A stretch of 64,000 nucleotides of DNA from Alphaproteobacteria bacterium (GTDB lineage Bacteria; Pseudomonadota; Alphaproteobacteria; Rhodobacterales; Rhodobacteraceae): assembly GCA_030433335.1 (NCBI GenBank), contig JAUILL010000009.1, forward strand, positions 62,001 through 126,000, written 5' to 3'. A program made the position numbers and the translations under genes. This document shows positions 54,734 to 63,547 of the stretch, piece after piece (position 1 is the first letter of the stretch; each line of letters starts with the position of its first letter). The notes below the pieces were generated by a model. It was not told the origin of the DNA. It made no database searches and worked only from the letters and a program-made list of their open reading frames with translations.

Positions 54734-55264
54734 TTAGCCCGCAGTGGTGTCGTCAGTGGTGGTGTCATCGGTGGTTGTGTCGTCCGTCGTAGTATCGTCG
54801 GTCGAGGTGTCATCGGTGGTGGTGTCGTCCGTCGTCGTGTCGTCGGTCGTGGTATCATCAGTGGTTGTGTCGTCCGTCGTGGTATCGTCGGTCGAGGTGT
54901 CATCGGTGGTGGTGTCGTCCGTCCTGGTGTCGTCGGTCGAGGTGTCATCGGTGGTGGTGTCGTCCGTCGTCGTGTCGTCGGTCGAAGTGTCATCGGTGGT
55001 GGTGTCGTCCGTCGTGGTATCGTCGGTCACCGTGTCATCGGTCTCGTCCGCCTCATGCTTGCCGTGACCTTTCTTACGGCCCCCCTTGTGCTCTTTCTTC
55101 GAGCGGCCGGGCTTGGCACGTTCAGCTTTGTCATGACCGCCACGCGCGGCATGAGAGGCGCCGGCGGCCGCGATCGCCACGTCGGCGGTCATTGCGTTGG
55201 CGGGTGCACCAATCGCCACCACACCGGCAAGCAGGGCAACGCGAATCTTAGAAAGCTTGGTCAT
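54734..55264 (-). CDS. Secreted repeat protein, 20 TDDT(T/S) units
   Basis: The 176-residue precursor has a signal peptide (MTKLSKIRVALLAGVVAIGAPANA). A basic part follows (residues 41-71, GHDKAERAKPGRSKKEHKGG and further Lys/His/Gly). Residues 75-174 are 20 exact or near copies of TDDTx (x = T, S, V or R). The mature protein is thus a basic head and an acidic, Thr-rich flexible tail. I recognise no domain. Function may be cation binding or cell-surface decoration. It begins the three-gene minus-strand cassette with the PepSY-like and LuxR-type genes, 108 bases ahead of the PepSY gene. Confidence 0.85.
   Translation of the reverse strand: MTKLSKIRVALLAGVVAIGAPANAMTADVAIAAAGASHAARGGHDKAERAKPGRSKKEHKGGRKKGHGKHEADETDDTVTDDTTTDDTTTDDTSTDDTTTDDTTTDDTSTDDTRTDDTTTDDTSTDDTTTDDTTTDDTTTDDTTTDDTTTDDTSTDDTTTDDTTTDDTTTDDTTAG
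54743..55042 (-). repeat. 15-base tandem repeat array encoding TDDT(T/S)
   Basis: Twenty 15-base units, 300 bases in total, lie fully inside the repeat protein gene and keep the frame. TDDTS units fall at positions 4, 7, 10 and 16 and TDDTR at 8, so a higher-order period of three units (45 bases) is seen. Such arrays change copy number by slippage. Confidence 0.9.
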
Positions 55265-55711
55265 TTCGAGATCTCCTTTTTGGCCAGCGATTGTCTCTGG
55301 CTACCTCTCTTGCCTGCCTGCTTCTCACGGCTCCGTGAATTATCTCAGCGATATAAACGGGCCCAAAATACGCGGGATTTCTTACATAAACTCAGGTTTA
55401 TACGCGGCAGACTCGGGGGTTCCGTCGGCCTCAATGCATAAATTCGCAAAAATACGACCAACTTTATTTAACACCCTCGCAACTCAGGGGCGATGCGACG
55501 TCTTCACCACTCCCCTGTTGTAAGCGAATCTGAAAAAGCGCGCCTCCCCTCCCCTGCTCTCCACTCTCTCAAATTGGACCTGATACACCGGATAGGAGCC
55601 GGTCTGCGCGCCTCCCACACGCAGGTTTCGCGCCCCCGAATGTCATGACGTGAACCATACGCAAACCATACGCCTACTGGCATCGCCAAAGCCCTTGTTT
55701 TCATGGGCAAA
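55265..55711. other. Non-coding gap upstream of the TDDT repeat gene
   Basis: About 450 bases hold no gene I can support. The half nearest the repeat gene is AT-richer and should carry its promoter. ATAAAC-TCAG-GTTTAT (55386-55401) is an exact 6-base inverted repeat about 122 bases upstream of the gene start and could be a regulator site. The remainder shows only short open frames without ribosome binding sites. Confidence 0.5.
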
Positions 55712-55745
55712 CAAAGCGAAACCCCGCGGGCGGACCTACGGGGTT
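55712..55745 (-). terminator. trpB terminator
   Basis: Minus strand stem AACCCCG / CGGGGTT with a 12-base loop, then TCGCTTTGTTT, about 30 bases after the trpB stop. Confidence 0.75.
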
Positions 55746-55774
55746 GCAAGTGGTTTCTTCACAGACTGTTAAGG

Positions 55775-57019
55775 TCAGCCCAGATCGCGACCCTCTTCGC
55801 CCGCGATGTTCACACCCAGATGGCGCGCCACGGTAAAGATGTCTTTGTCGCCGCGGCCACACATGTTCATGACGATCAGGTGGTCTTTGGGCAGCTCTGG
55901 CGCGATCTTGGCGACGTGCGCCAGTGCGTGACAGGGCTCCAGCGCGGGGATGATGCCCTCGGTCCGGCAAGACAGTTCGAACGCCCCCAGAGCCTCTTTG
56001 TCGGTGATCGAGACATACTGCGCACGGCCGGTTTCATGCAGCCAGCTATGCTCGGGACCGATGCCCGGATAGTCCAGACCCGCAGAAATGCTATGCCCTT
56101 CAAGGATTTGGCCATCCTCGTCCTGCAGCAGGTAGGTGCGGTTGCCATGCAGCACGCCCGGGCGACCGCCGGTCAGCGACGCACAGTGCTCCATCTTTTC
56201 GTTCACGCCCTTACCACCGGCTTCGACGCCGATGATCCCCACGTCCTTGTCGTCAAGGAACGGGTAGAACAGGCCCATCGCGTTCGAGCCACCACCGATC
56301 GCAGCGATCAGCGTGTCGGGCAGACGGCCTTCGGCTTCCATGATCTGCTCGCGGGTTTCCTTGCCGATGATGGCTTGGAAATCGCGAACCATCGCGGGAT
56401 AGGGGTGCGGGCCAGCCACGGTGCCAATGCAGTAGAAGGTCTCTTGCACGTTGGTCACCCAGTCGCGCAGCGCATCGTTCATCGCGTCCTTCAGGGTGCC
56501 ACGACCACTGGTCACAGGCACAACTTCAGCGCCCAACAGACGCATCCGGAACACGTTGGGCTTCTGACGCTCAACGTCGTGCGCTCCCATATAAACAACG
56601 CATTTCAGACCGAATTTCGCACACACAGTCGCGGTCGCAACGCCGTGCTGGCCAGCACCGGTTTCCGCGATGATGCGGGTCTTGCCCATGCGGCGCGCCA
56701 GAATGATCTGACCCAACACGTTGTTGATCTTGTGCGCGCCGGTGTGGTTCAGCTCGTCGCGCTTGAAGTACACCTTGGCCCCGCCAAGCTCTTCGGTCAG
56801 GCGCTCTGCGTAGTACAGGGGCGACGGACGGCCCACGTAGTGTTTCCACAGATAGTCCATCTCGGCCCAGAACTCGGGATCGGTTTTGGCGTGCTCGTAT
56901 TGCTCCTCGAGTTCGAGGATCAGCGGCATCAGCGTTTCCGACACGAACCGACCACCGAACTTGCCGAAACGGCCTTTGTCATCGGGTCCGGTCATGAAGC
57001 TGTTGAAAAGATCATTCAT
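55775..57019 (-). CDS. trpB: Tryptophan synthase beta subunit
   Basis: TrpB condenses indole with serine to give tryptophan, with PLP. The 414-residue protein has the PLP lysine Lys97 in HTGAHKINN, the serine-binding loop GAGQHGVA, and the phosphate loop GGGSNAMG. Glu in the family motif EAGG is also present. Length is slightly above 400, normal for alphaproteobacteria. trpF is 117 bases upstream on the same strand; trpA is not in the window. Confidence 0.97.
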   Translation of the reverse strand: MNDLFNSFMTGPDDKGRFGKFGGRFVSETLMPLILELEEQYEHAKTDPEFWAEMDYLWKHYVGRPSPLYYAERLTEELGGAKVYFKRDELNHTGAHKINNVLGQIILARRMGKTRIIAETGAGQHGVATATVCAKFGLKCVVYMGAHDVERQKPNVFRMRLLGAEVVPVTSGRGTLKDAMNDALRDWVTNVQETFYCIGTVAGPHPYPAMVRDFQAIIGKETREQIMEAEGRLPDTLIAAIGGGSNAMGLFYPFLDDKDVGIIGVEAGGKGVNEKMEHCASLTGGRPGVLHGNRTYLLQDEDGQILEGHSISAGLDYPGIGPEHSWLHETGRAQYVSITDKEALGAFELSCRTEGIIPALEPCHALAHVAKIAPELPKDHLIVMNMCGRGDKDIFTVARHLGVNIAGEEGRDLG

Positions 57020-57135
57020 CTCGGGCGCCTTTCAACTGAGATTTCTGGACGTGGATATGCAACATAGGGCGGCATTTCCAGCGAAAAGCGGCAAACGGCA
57101 GCACGTCTGCGCACGCACCGCCATTATCCGCTGCG

Positions 57136-57780
57136 TCAGGCCAGTGCGGCCTGCATGAATTCCTTGATTTTCTGGGGATCTTTGACGCCAGGCGTACTTT
57201 CGACACCGGACGACAAATCGACCTGACGGGTGCCCGTCCGCGCGATCGCCTCGGCCACATTGCCCGCGTGCAGACCGCCCGCCAGCATCCACGGCACCGC
57301 CCATTCGCGGCCCTCCAGCAGACGCCAGTCAAACGACAACCCATTGCCACCGGGCAAATCCGCACCCTTCGGCGCCTTTGCATCCACAAGGATCTGATCC
57401 GCGACCGTCTCGTATTCGGCAATCCGCGCCAGATCTTCGGCAGTAGACAGCCCCACCACCTTCATCACCGGCAAGCCATACCGCGCCTTCACCTCGGTCA
57501 CGCGCTCGGGGCTCTCGGACCCGTGCAACTGGATCATATCCAAGGGCACCGCCCCCGTGATCGCATCCAAGAGATCGTTGTCCGCATTCACGGTCAGCGC
57601 CACCTTGGCCACGCCCAAAGGCACCTCGACGGCCAGATCACGGGCCTGTTCGACGGTCACATTGCGTGGGCTCTTGGGAAAGAACACAAAACCGACGTAG
57701 CGCGCCCCGGCTTCTGCCGCAGCGCGCACGTCTTCTGCGGAGCTCAGACCGCAGATCTTCACTCTGATTCCAGAGGGCAT
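57136..57780 (-). CDS. trpF: Phosphoribosylanthranilate isomerase
   Basis: TrpF converts phosphoribosylanthranilate to CdRP in tryptophan synthesis. The 214-residue TIM-barrel protein has the start VKICGLSS with catalytic Cys9-type cysteine, [10 protein letters not shown], the Asp of ILVDAKA, the phosphate-binding end [14 protein letters not shown] and [15 protein letters not shown]. It is 3 bases downstream of lapA and upstream of trpB, so it is likely one operon with ihfB-lapA. Confidence 0.96.
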   Translation of the reverse strand: MPSGIRVKICGLSSAEDVRAAAEAGARYVGFVFFPKSPRNVTVEQARDLAVEVPLGVAKVALTVNADNDLLDAITGAVPLDMIQLHGSESPERVTEVKARYGLPVMKVVGLSTAEDLARIAEYETVADQILVDAKAPKGADLPGGNGLSFDWRLLEGREWAVPWMLAGGLHAGNVAEAIARTGTRQVDLSSGVESTPGVKDPQKIKEFMQAALA

Positions 57781-57783
57781 GAC

Positions 57784-58137
57784 TTAGCCGTTGCTCTCCA
57801 ACAGGGCCAGAACCTCGTCCTTGCCCTTGTGCTTCTCGCCGCGCAGCTTTTCGACTTCGCGGTTCAAGTTTTGCGCCGCCTTCTTCTGGCGGCTGGCCTC
57901 GGCGCGGTGCTTGTGCTCGCGCATCCATTCCCAGACAAAGCCGATCAGAAGACCGGCGATCACGCTGGCAAAGATCACAAGGAACAAGGGCAGCTGGATC
58001 ACAAAGTTCCAGCCAGCGATGTCCGCCAGACCTTCGGGCAGCAATTGCAGGGAAACGGGCTCACGGTTCGCCGCGGCAATCGCGACCAAAGCGACCGCGA
58101 TCACGGCCAAAAATGCATAACGAATATAGCGGATCAT
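57784..58137 (-). CDS. LapA-domain inner-membrane protein
   Basis: The 117-residue protein has two membrane segments (about 5-24 and 42-66) and a Lys/Glu-rich C-terminal cytoplasmic coiled tail. It has the LapA domain (formerly DUF1049). LapA/YciS with LapB controls LpxC turnover in enterobacteria; LapB is not nearby, so the role here is open. Its start shares a base with the ihfB stop (TAATG), giving translational coupling, and trpF follows 3 bases later. Confidence 0.85.
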   Translation of the reverse strand: MIRYIRYAFLAVIAVALVAIAAANREPVSLQLLPEGLADIAGWNFVIQLPLFLVIFASVIAGLLIGFVWEWMREHKHRAEASRQKKAAQNLNREVEKLRGEKHKGKDEVLALLESNG

Positions 58138-58436
58138 TATTCTTCTTCAGACTCTTCCAAACCATTCAACCGGTCTCGCAGCAGCTTGCCGGTCTTGAAG
58201 AAAGGTACGAACTTTTCTTCGACTTCAACAGTCTCTCCGGTTCGGGGATTGCGACCGATCCGCGCATCACGCTTCTTGACCGAAAATGCGCCAAAGCCGC
58301 GCAATTCAACCCGATCGCCACGTGCCATAGCTTCGGTGATTTCTTCGAACACGGTGTTCACGATGCGCTCGACATCGCGTTGGTACAGATGCGGATTTTC
58401 GTCGGCAATGATCTGAATGAGTTCCGAACGGATCAT
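58137..58436 (-). CDS. ihfB: Integration host factor subunit beta
   Basis: IhfB pairs with IhfA to bend DNA sharply at specific sites. The 99-residue protein has the HU-family fold, with the DNA-inserting proline in GRNPRTG (Pro64) and the ending RDRLNG. The ATG at 58436 ([10 protein letters not shown]) is the family start; upstream residues would not be usual. It follows rpsA with a terminator between, matching the conserved rpsA-ihfB order, and is coupled to lapA. Confidence 0.96.
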   Translation of the reverse strand: MIRSELIQIIADENPHLYQRDVERIVNTVFEEITEAMARGDRVELRGFGAFSVKKRDARIGRNPRTGETVEVEEKFVPFFKTGKLLRDRLNGLEESEEE

Positions 58437-58624
58437 CAGATGTCTCCCCCTCGCCAGCTTTATATCTTGTAAATCTGATAATAGGGTCAAACATCTGAAA
58501 ACGAAATGAAATCGCAGCGTTCACCTCAAAAATGGTGTGTTTCCACCAGCCAAACCCGTTTTTGCAGGAATGCCGCAGCACAGAAATCGCCAAAGTTGCG
58601 CTCTTCGAGACCGAATCAGGCACG

Positions 58625-58652
58625 AAAAAGCCCCGCAGAAACCTGCGGGGCT
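58625..58652 (-). terminator. rpsA terminator
   Basis: Minus strand AGCCCCGCAG / CTGCGGGGCT stem (10 bp) with an 8-base span including the loop, then TTTTT, 29 bases past the rpsA stop. It separates rpsA from ihfB, so ihfB needs its own promoter in 58437-58620. Confidence 0.9.
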
Positions 58653-58680
58653 CATAACTCTTTGATTTAAGGAACGAGGA

Positions 58681-60357
58681 TTACTCGTTGCCCTTCAGCG
58701 CTGCGCCAAGGATATCGCCAAGCGATGCACCCGAGTCCGAGCTGCCGAACTGTTCGACGGCTTCTTTCTCTTCTGCGATCTCGCGAGCTTTGATCGAGAG
58801 GCCCAGACGACGCGACTTGCTGTCGACGTTGGTGACGCGAACGTCGATCTTGTCGCCGACCTGGAAACGCTCGGGGCGCTGGTCTGCACGGTCGCGCGAC
58901 AGGTCCGAACGACGGATGAAGGACTTCATGCCTTCGTAGTCGACTTCGATGCCGCCGTCTTCGATCGCGGTCACTTCAACAGTGATGATCGAGCCGCGCT
59001 TCACGCCGCCGATTGCGTCCGCAAAGGGATCGCCATCAACTGCTTTGACCGAAAGCGAGATACGCTCTTTCTCGACGTCGACTTCCGAGACAACCGCTTT
59101 GACAACGTCGCCTTTGTTGTAGTCGCCGATGACGTCTTCGCCACGACCTTCCCAGGTGAGGTCCGACAGGTGAACCATGCCGTCGATGTCGCCTTCGAGG
59201 CCGATGAACAGACCGAATTCGGTGATGTTCTTGACTTCGCCTTCGACAACGGTGCCCTCGGGGTGGGTCTCAGCAAAGACTTCCCAGGGGTTGCGCATGC
59301 ACTGCTTGAGACCCAGCGAAACGCGACGCTTGGATTCGTCGATTTCCAGCACCATGACTTCGACTTCCTGCGAGGTCGAAACGATTTTGCCGGGGTGGAC
59401 GTTTTTCTTGGTCCACGACATTTCCGAAACGTGCACCAGACCTTCGACGCCGGGCTCCAGCTCCACAAACGCACCGTAGTCGGTGATGTTGGTGACGCGG
59501 CCGGTGTGTACGGTTTCCAGCGGGTACTTCGAAGCAACCGAATCCCAAGGATCGGCTTGCAGCTGCTTCATGCCCAGGCTGATGCGGTGGGTGTCTTTGT
59601 TGATCTTGATGACCTGAACCTTGACGGTTTCGCCGATCGCCAGGATCTCCGAGGGGTGGTTCACACGGCGCCATGCCATGTCGGTGACGTGCAGCAGGCC
59701 GTCTACGCCGCCGAGGTCAACGAATGCACCGTACTCGGTGATGTTCTTGACAACACCCTCGACAGCCTGACCTTCGGTGAGGTTGCCGATAACTTCTGCA
59801 CGCTGTTCGGCGCGCGACTCTTCCAGGATGGCGCGACGCGACACAACGATGTTGCCACGACGACGGTCCATTTTCAGGATCTGGAAAGGCTGCTTCAGAC
59901 CCATCAGCGGGCCCGCGTCGCGTACGGGGCGTACGTCAACCTGCGAGCCGGGCAGGAACGCAACCGCGCCACCCAGATCGACGGTGAAGCCACCTTTGAC
60001 GCGGCCGAAGATCGCGCCTTCGACGCGAGCATCGTCTGCGTAAGCTTTTTCCAGGCGGTCCCATGCTTCTTCACGGCGTGCCATCTCGCGCGAGATAACA
60101 GCTTCGCCGCGGGCGTTTTCAGCAGAGCGCAGGAACACTTCTACTTCGTCGCCGACTGCGATTTCGGGTGCTTCGCCGGGGTTTGCGAATTCTTTCAGAT
60201 CAACGCGGCCTTCCATTTTGTAGCCTACGTCGATGATGGCTTGGCCAGCTTCGATTGCGATGACCTTACCTTTGACAACCGAACCTTCTTCGGGGGTGTC
60301 GATTTCGAAGCTTTCTTGCAGGAGGGCTTCGAATTCCTCCATCATTGCGTTCGCCAT
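58681..60357 (-). CDS. rpsA: 30S ribosomal protein S1
   Basis: S1 recruits mRNA to the 30S subunit. The 558-residue protein has six S1 (OB-fold) repeats: the first two are divergent and bind the ribosome, and the last four show GAFVELEPGVEGLVHVSEM-type repeats, each about 85 residues. ATG 60357 (MANAMMEEFE) is the family start. It follows cmk and precedes ihfB, a common alphaproteobacterial order. Upstream 221 bases may hold a leader; none was recognised. Confidence 0.97.
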   Translation of the reverse strand: MANAMMEEFEALLQESFEIDTPEEGSVVKGKVIAIEAGQAIIDVGYKMEGRVDLKEFANPGEAPEIAVGDEVEVFLRSAENARGEAVISREMARREEAWDRLEKAYADDARVEGAIFGRVKGGFTVDLGGAVAFLPGSQVDVRPVRDAGPLMGLKQPFQILKMDRRRGNIVVSRRAILEESRAEQRAEVIGNLTEGQAVEGVVKNITEYGAFVDLGGVDGLLHVTDMAWRRVNHPSEILAIGETVKVQVIKINKDTHRISLGMKQLQADPWDSVASKYPLETVHTGRVTNITDYGAFVELEPGVEGLVHVSEMSWTKKNVHPGKIVSTSQEVEVMVLEIDESKRRVSLGLKQCMRNPWEVFAETHPEGTVVEGEVKNITEFGLFIGLEGDIDGMVHLSDLTWEGRGEDVIGDYNKGDVVKAVVSEVDVEKERISLSVKAVDGDPFADAIGGVKRGSIITVEVTAIEDGGIEVDYEGMKSFIRRSDLSRDRADQRPERFQVGDKIDVRVTNVDSKSRRLGLSIKAREIAEEKEAVEQFGSSDSGASLGDILGAALKGNE

Positions 60358-60578
60358 AGCGTCCGTTTTTCCTTTACTAACGTTTTTTCTGGCCGAGCGG
60401 TTGTCTCCGCCGGTCTTTGGGTTGGTCTTTCGGGCGATTTTCAAACAAAGCAGGGCCGGTTGGTGTATCCGACCCTTGGTTCCGTCTGGTCATTGCCATG
60501 TTGACGAGGCGCGGAATAAGCGATTTTCGTTCCACTGGCAAGCGCCAGACCCCGTGAAACCCAGCGAAACAGGCCCCA

Positions 60579-61016
60579 ATGCAGGTTCAAATCGTTCAAA
60601 TCAGCGCCAAGGACACCCTGCCCCTGCGCCATTCCGTGCTCTGGCCCAATCATCCGGTGGATTTCAGCCGTGTGGAGGGCGACGAGTCGGCCCAGCATTT
60701 CGGCGCCTATCTAGGGCCAGATTTGGTGTGCGTTCTGTCCCTGTTTACCGAAGGGACATCGGCCCGCATCCGTAAGTTTGCCACCCGCCCCGACTGTCAG
60801 GGCCAAGGGATCGGCACCCAAATGATGCGCCATGCTTTGGCGACTGCGGCCGACGGGGGCGCGGGCCGCGTTTGGCTGAGCGCCCGCGAAAGTGCCATGC
60901 CCTTCTACGCCCGCTTCGGGTTCCAGCCATTCGGTGAGCCTGCGCTGAAAGAGGGCCAACCCTACCGCAAAATGCAGGTCAGCCTATCCGGTCAGAGCTT
61001 GGCCAGTTCGGCCTGA
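60579..61016 (+). CDS. GNAT family N-acetyltransferase
   Basis: The 145-residue protein is a single GNAT domain with the acetyl-CoA motif [14 protein letters not shown] (about 69-82), and [19 protein letters not shown] later. The start MQVQIVQIS is normal. It lies between rpsA and cmk on the opposite strand, an insertion into the conserved cmk-rpsA order. Its last 25 bases overlap cmk. The acetyl acceptor is unknown. Confidence 0.87.
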   Translation: MQVQIVQISAKDTLPLRHSVLWPNHPVDFSRVEGDESAQHFGAYLGPDLVCVLSLFTEGTSARIRKFATRPDCQGQGIGTQMMRHALATAADGGAGRVWLSARESAMPFYARFGFQPFGEPALKEGQPYRKMQVSLSGQSLASSA

Positions 61017-61615
61017 CGCGTCTCAATCCGTTTCACGGCGGCAGCGACGGCCTCTTCGATCGACAGGCTTGTGGTGTCCAGTTGCAGGGCATCATCCGCG
61101 GCCTTCATCGGCGCATCCGCACGGGTGCTGTCGCGGCGATCGCGTTCCCGCAGGTCGGCCAGAACCTCTTCCAACGACACCTTGTGCCCTTTGAAGGTCA
61201 GCTCTTTCCAACGGCGCTCGGCCCGCACATCGTCGCTAGCAGTGACGAACAGCTTTACCTCGGCATCGGGGCAAATCACGGTGCCAATGTCGCGGCCGTC
61301 CAGAACCGCGCCCCCTGCCCGAGCCGCAAAAGCACGCTGAAAATCGACCAGCGCTTTGCGCACGTCAGGCATTGCAGCGACCTTGCTCGCGGCCTGAGCC
61401 ACAGCCGGTGCCCGCAGTTCATCCCCTTGCAGGTCCTCGGCAACCAGAGTTTGAGCCGCCGCGAGCGCGGGGGTTCCGTCCAGCGTTTTACGCCCTGTCG
61501 CACGATACAGCAGGCCCGTATCCAGATGAGCAAACCCGAAATGGGCCGCGATTGCGCGGGAAATCGTGCCTTTGCCGGACGCCGCAGGTCCATCGATTGC
61601 CACAGTAAACGCCAC
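60992..61615 (-). CDS. cmk: Cytidylate kinase
   Basis: Cmk phosphorylates CMP and dCMP with ATP. The 207-residue protein has the P-loop GPAASGKGT near residues 8-16, [14 protein letters not shown], and the lid arginine region [14 protein letters not shown] use the GTG at 61615 because GGAGG lies 8 bases upstream; an in-frame ATG at 61630 is the alternative and would add five residues. Conserved neighbours are aroA (with GFA between) and rpsA. Confidence 0.94.
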   Translation of the reverse strand: MAFTVAIDGPAASGKGTISRAIAAHFGFAHLDTGLLYRATGRKTLDGTPALAAAQTLVAEDLQGDELRAPAVAQAASKVAAMPDVRKALVDFQRAFAARAGGAVLDGRDIGTVICPDAEVKLFVTASDDVRAERRWKELTFKGHKVSLEEVLADLRERDRRDSTRADAPMKAADDALQLDTTSLSIEEAVAAAVKRIETRQAELAKL

Positions 61616-61687
61616 CGTTTTCGCCTCCATCTGGGTTAGAGGACCGATAGGTAGCCCAAGCGGCCCACAGGGGCAACCCGCCCCGTT

Positions 61688-62086
61688 TCAGCCTTTGATC
61701 ACGGGGCTGCGACGACCAGTCTGATAGCATGGTAGACCGTCATCGACCTCGTAGTAGTCGCCCTTATCCCCGTAAAAGATGTGCCCATCCATCGTCAAAC
61801 CAGTCGGGGCCTCGAACGCGCCCGCCATCAGGTAAAGCAGACCATCAAATTCCTCCCAGAACAGATAGCTGCCACAGGTCGGACAAAACCCGCGCTGCGC
61901 ACCGGGGCTAGAGCGGTACCAACGCACCTCGCCCGTAATCGCCACCGCGTCTTTGGGCGCTGGGGTCGCCGCAGTAAAATGACCGCTGATCTTACGACAT
62001 TGACTGCAATGGCAACCGGTGATCGGCCCCAACTCCGCATCAACCTTATAGCTGACTGCCCCGCACAAGCACGCGCCCTGAACCAT
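61688..62086 (-). CDS. GFA (glutathione-dependent formaldehyde-activating enzyme) family protein
   Basis: The 132-residue protein is a GFA-fold zinc protein. Cysteines lie in ACLCGAVSY, GCHCSQCRK and FCPTCGSYLF, which give the two zinc sites of the family. Formaldehyde activation is established for only some members, so the substrate should not be assumed. GAGGGATGC precedes the ATG at 62086. It stands between aroA and cmk, with a terminator on the aroA side. Confidence 0.88.
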   Translation of the reverse strand: MVQGACLCGAVSYKVDAELGPITGCHCSQCRKISGHFTAATPAPKDAVAITGEVRWYRSSPGAQRGFCPTCGSYLFWEEFDGLLYLMAGAFEAPTGLTMDGHIFYGDKGDYYEVDDGLPCYQTGRRSPVIKG

Positions 62087-62099
62087 GCATCCCTCCTGA

Positions 62100-62127
62100 A
62101 AACAAAAGGGCGACCCGAAGGCCGCCC
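62100..62127 (-). terminator. aroA terminator
   Basis: Minus strand GGGCGGCC / GGTCGCCC stem (one G-U) with a TTCG loop, then TTTTGTTTT, just after the aroA stop and before GFA. Confidence 0.85.
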
Positions 62128-62134
62128 CAAGACA

Positions 62135-63481
62135 TTACGTCCGCTCGATTTTCGCCCCGAGCCCGCTCATTAGCGTCTCGAAAATCGGGAAGCTGGTGGC
62201 AATCGCGCCGCCGTCATCCACGCTGATCGGCTTCTGGCTGCACAGACCGCCCACGAGGAACGACATGGCAATGCGGTGATCCAAATGGGTCTCGCAGGTC
62301 GCGCCGCCGGGAACATTGCCCGCGCCAAGGCCTTTGACGATCCACCAATCATCGCCCTCTTCGACCTCGACCCCATTGGCGCGCAGGCCCTTGGCCATCG
62401 CATCAATCCGGTCGCTTTCCTTGACCCGCAGTTCTTTGACGCCGCGCATCACAGTCTCGCCGGTCGCGTTCGCCGCCACCACGGACAGCACAGGATATTC
62501 GTCGATCATCGAGGCCGCACGCTCGGGCGGCACGGTGATGCCCTTCATGTTGGGCGAGTATTTCGCACGGAGGTCAGCCATCGGCTCACCGCCCTCAACG
62601 CGCTCGTTTTCGTAGGTCAGGTCCGCGCCCATCTCGCGCAGGGTGGTGAACAAGCCAGCGCGGGTCGGGTTTAGACCGATATTCGGGATCAGCACGTCAG
62701 AGCCAGGGGTGACCAGCGCGGCACAGACAGGAAAGGCCGCCGAGGACGGATCGCGCGGCACGGTGATGTCCTGCGGCTTCAACTCGGGCTGGCCCTTCAA
62801 GGTGATCACGCGGCCCTCTTCGCTCTCCACGGTCGAAATCTCGGCGCCAAAACCTGCCAGCATGCGTTCGGTGTGGTCGCGAGTGGCTTCTTTCTCGATG
62901 ACCACAGTCTCTCCGGGTACGTTCAGACCCGCCAGCAGAACCGCCGACTTCACCTGCGCCGACGGCATCGGCACGGTGTAGCGCACAGGGGTCGGCTCTG
63001 CCGCACCTACGATGGTCATAGGCAAACGGCCACCGCTGCGGCCAACCGCTTGCGCACCAAACAGCGCGATCGGATCGGTTACCCGCGCCATCGGGCGCTT
63101 GTTCAGGCTGGCATCGCCGGTAAAGGTCACGGTGATCGGACAAGTCGCCATCGCGCCCATGATCAGGCGCACGCCAGTGCCAGAGTTCCCGCAGTCGATC
63201 ACGTTGTCAGGCTCGGCAAAACCGCCAACGCCGACACCTTTGACCGACCAGTTGCCGCCACCGTGGTTGGTGACCTCTGCGCCGAACGCCTGCATCGCCT
63301 TGGCGGTGTCCAACACGTCCTGCCCTTCGAGCAAACCGGTGATCTTGGTCTCGCCCACGGCCATCGCCCCAAGGATCAGTGAACGGTGGCTGATCGACTT
63401 GTCCCCGGGGACATGAGCCTCTCCGGTCAGGGGACCAGAAGCATAGGCGGTCATCGGGATGGGCGTGCCATGTGCAGACAT
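62135..63481 (-). CDS. aroA: EPSP synthase
   Basis: AroA joins shikimate-3-phosphate and PEP in the shikimate pathway, feeding chorismate to tryptophan genes at 55.8-57.8 kb and the chorismate mutase at 39.6 kb. The 448-residue protein has [10 protein letters not shown] with Lys28, NSGTGVRL, and the late signature [11 protein letters not shown]. The sequence [14 protein letters not shown] is near the start. ATG 63481 follows GAGGA by 7 bases. An in-frame TTG at 63499 is less likely. Confidence 0.97.
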   Translation of the reverse strand: MSAHGTPIPMTAYASGPLTGEAHVPGDKSISHRSLILGAMAVGETKITGLLEGQDVLDTAKAMQAFGAEVTNHGGGNWSVKGVGVGGFAEPDNVIDCGNSGTGVRLIMGAMATCPITVTFTGDASLNKRPMARVTDPIALFGAQAVGRSGGRLPMTIVGAAEPTPVRYTVPMPSAQVKSAVLLAGLNVPGETVVIEKEATRDHTERMLAGFGAEISTVESEEGRVITLKGQPELKPQDITVPRDPSSAAFPVCAALVTPGSDVLIPNIGLNPTRAGLFTTLREMGADLTYENERVEGGEPMADLRAKYSPNMKGITVPPERAASMIDEYPVLSVVAANATGETVMRGVKELRVKESDRIDAMAKGLRANGVEVEEGDDWWIVKGLGAGNVPGGATCETHLDHRIAMSFLVGGLCSQKPISVDDGGAIATSFPIFETLMSGLGAKIERT

Positions 63482-63547
63482 CGGGCGTTCCTCGTTCAAT
63501 CAATCCGCCCTTCTGTTATCGCAAACAAAGGGCATGGTCTATCGCCC

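Noticed and set aside
54743-55042. Possible CRISPR array
   Set aside because: Units are 15 bases, directly adjacent without spacers, and keep a coding frame; no cas genes are present.
54744-55067. Plus-strand frame of repeated valine and serine
   Set aside because: It is the complement of the TDDT repeat tract; the minus-strand reading has a signal peptide and the plus-strand one has none.
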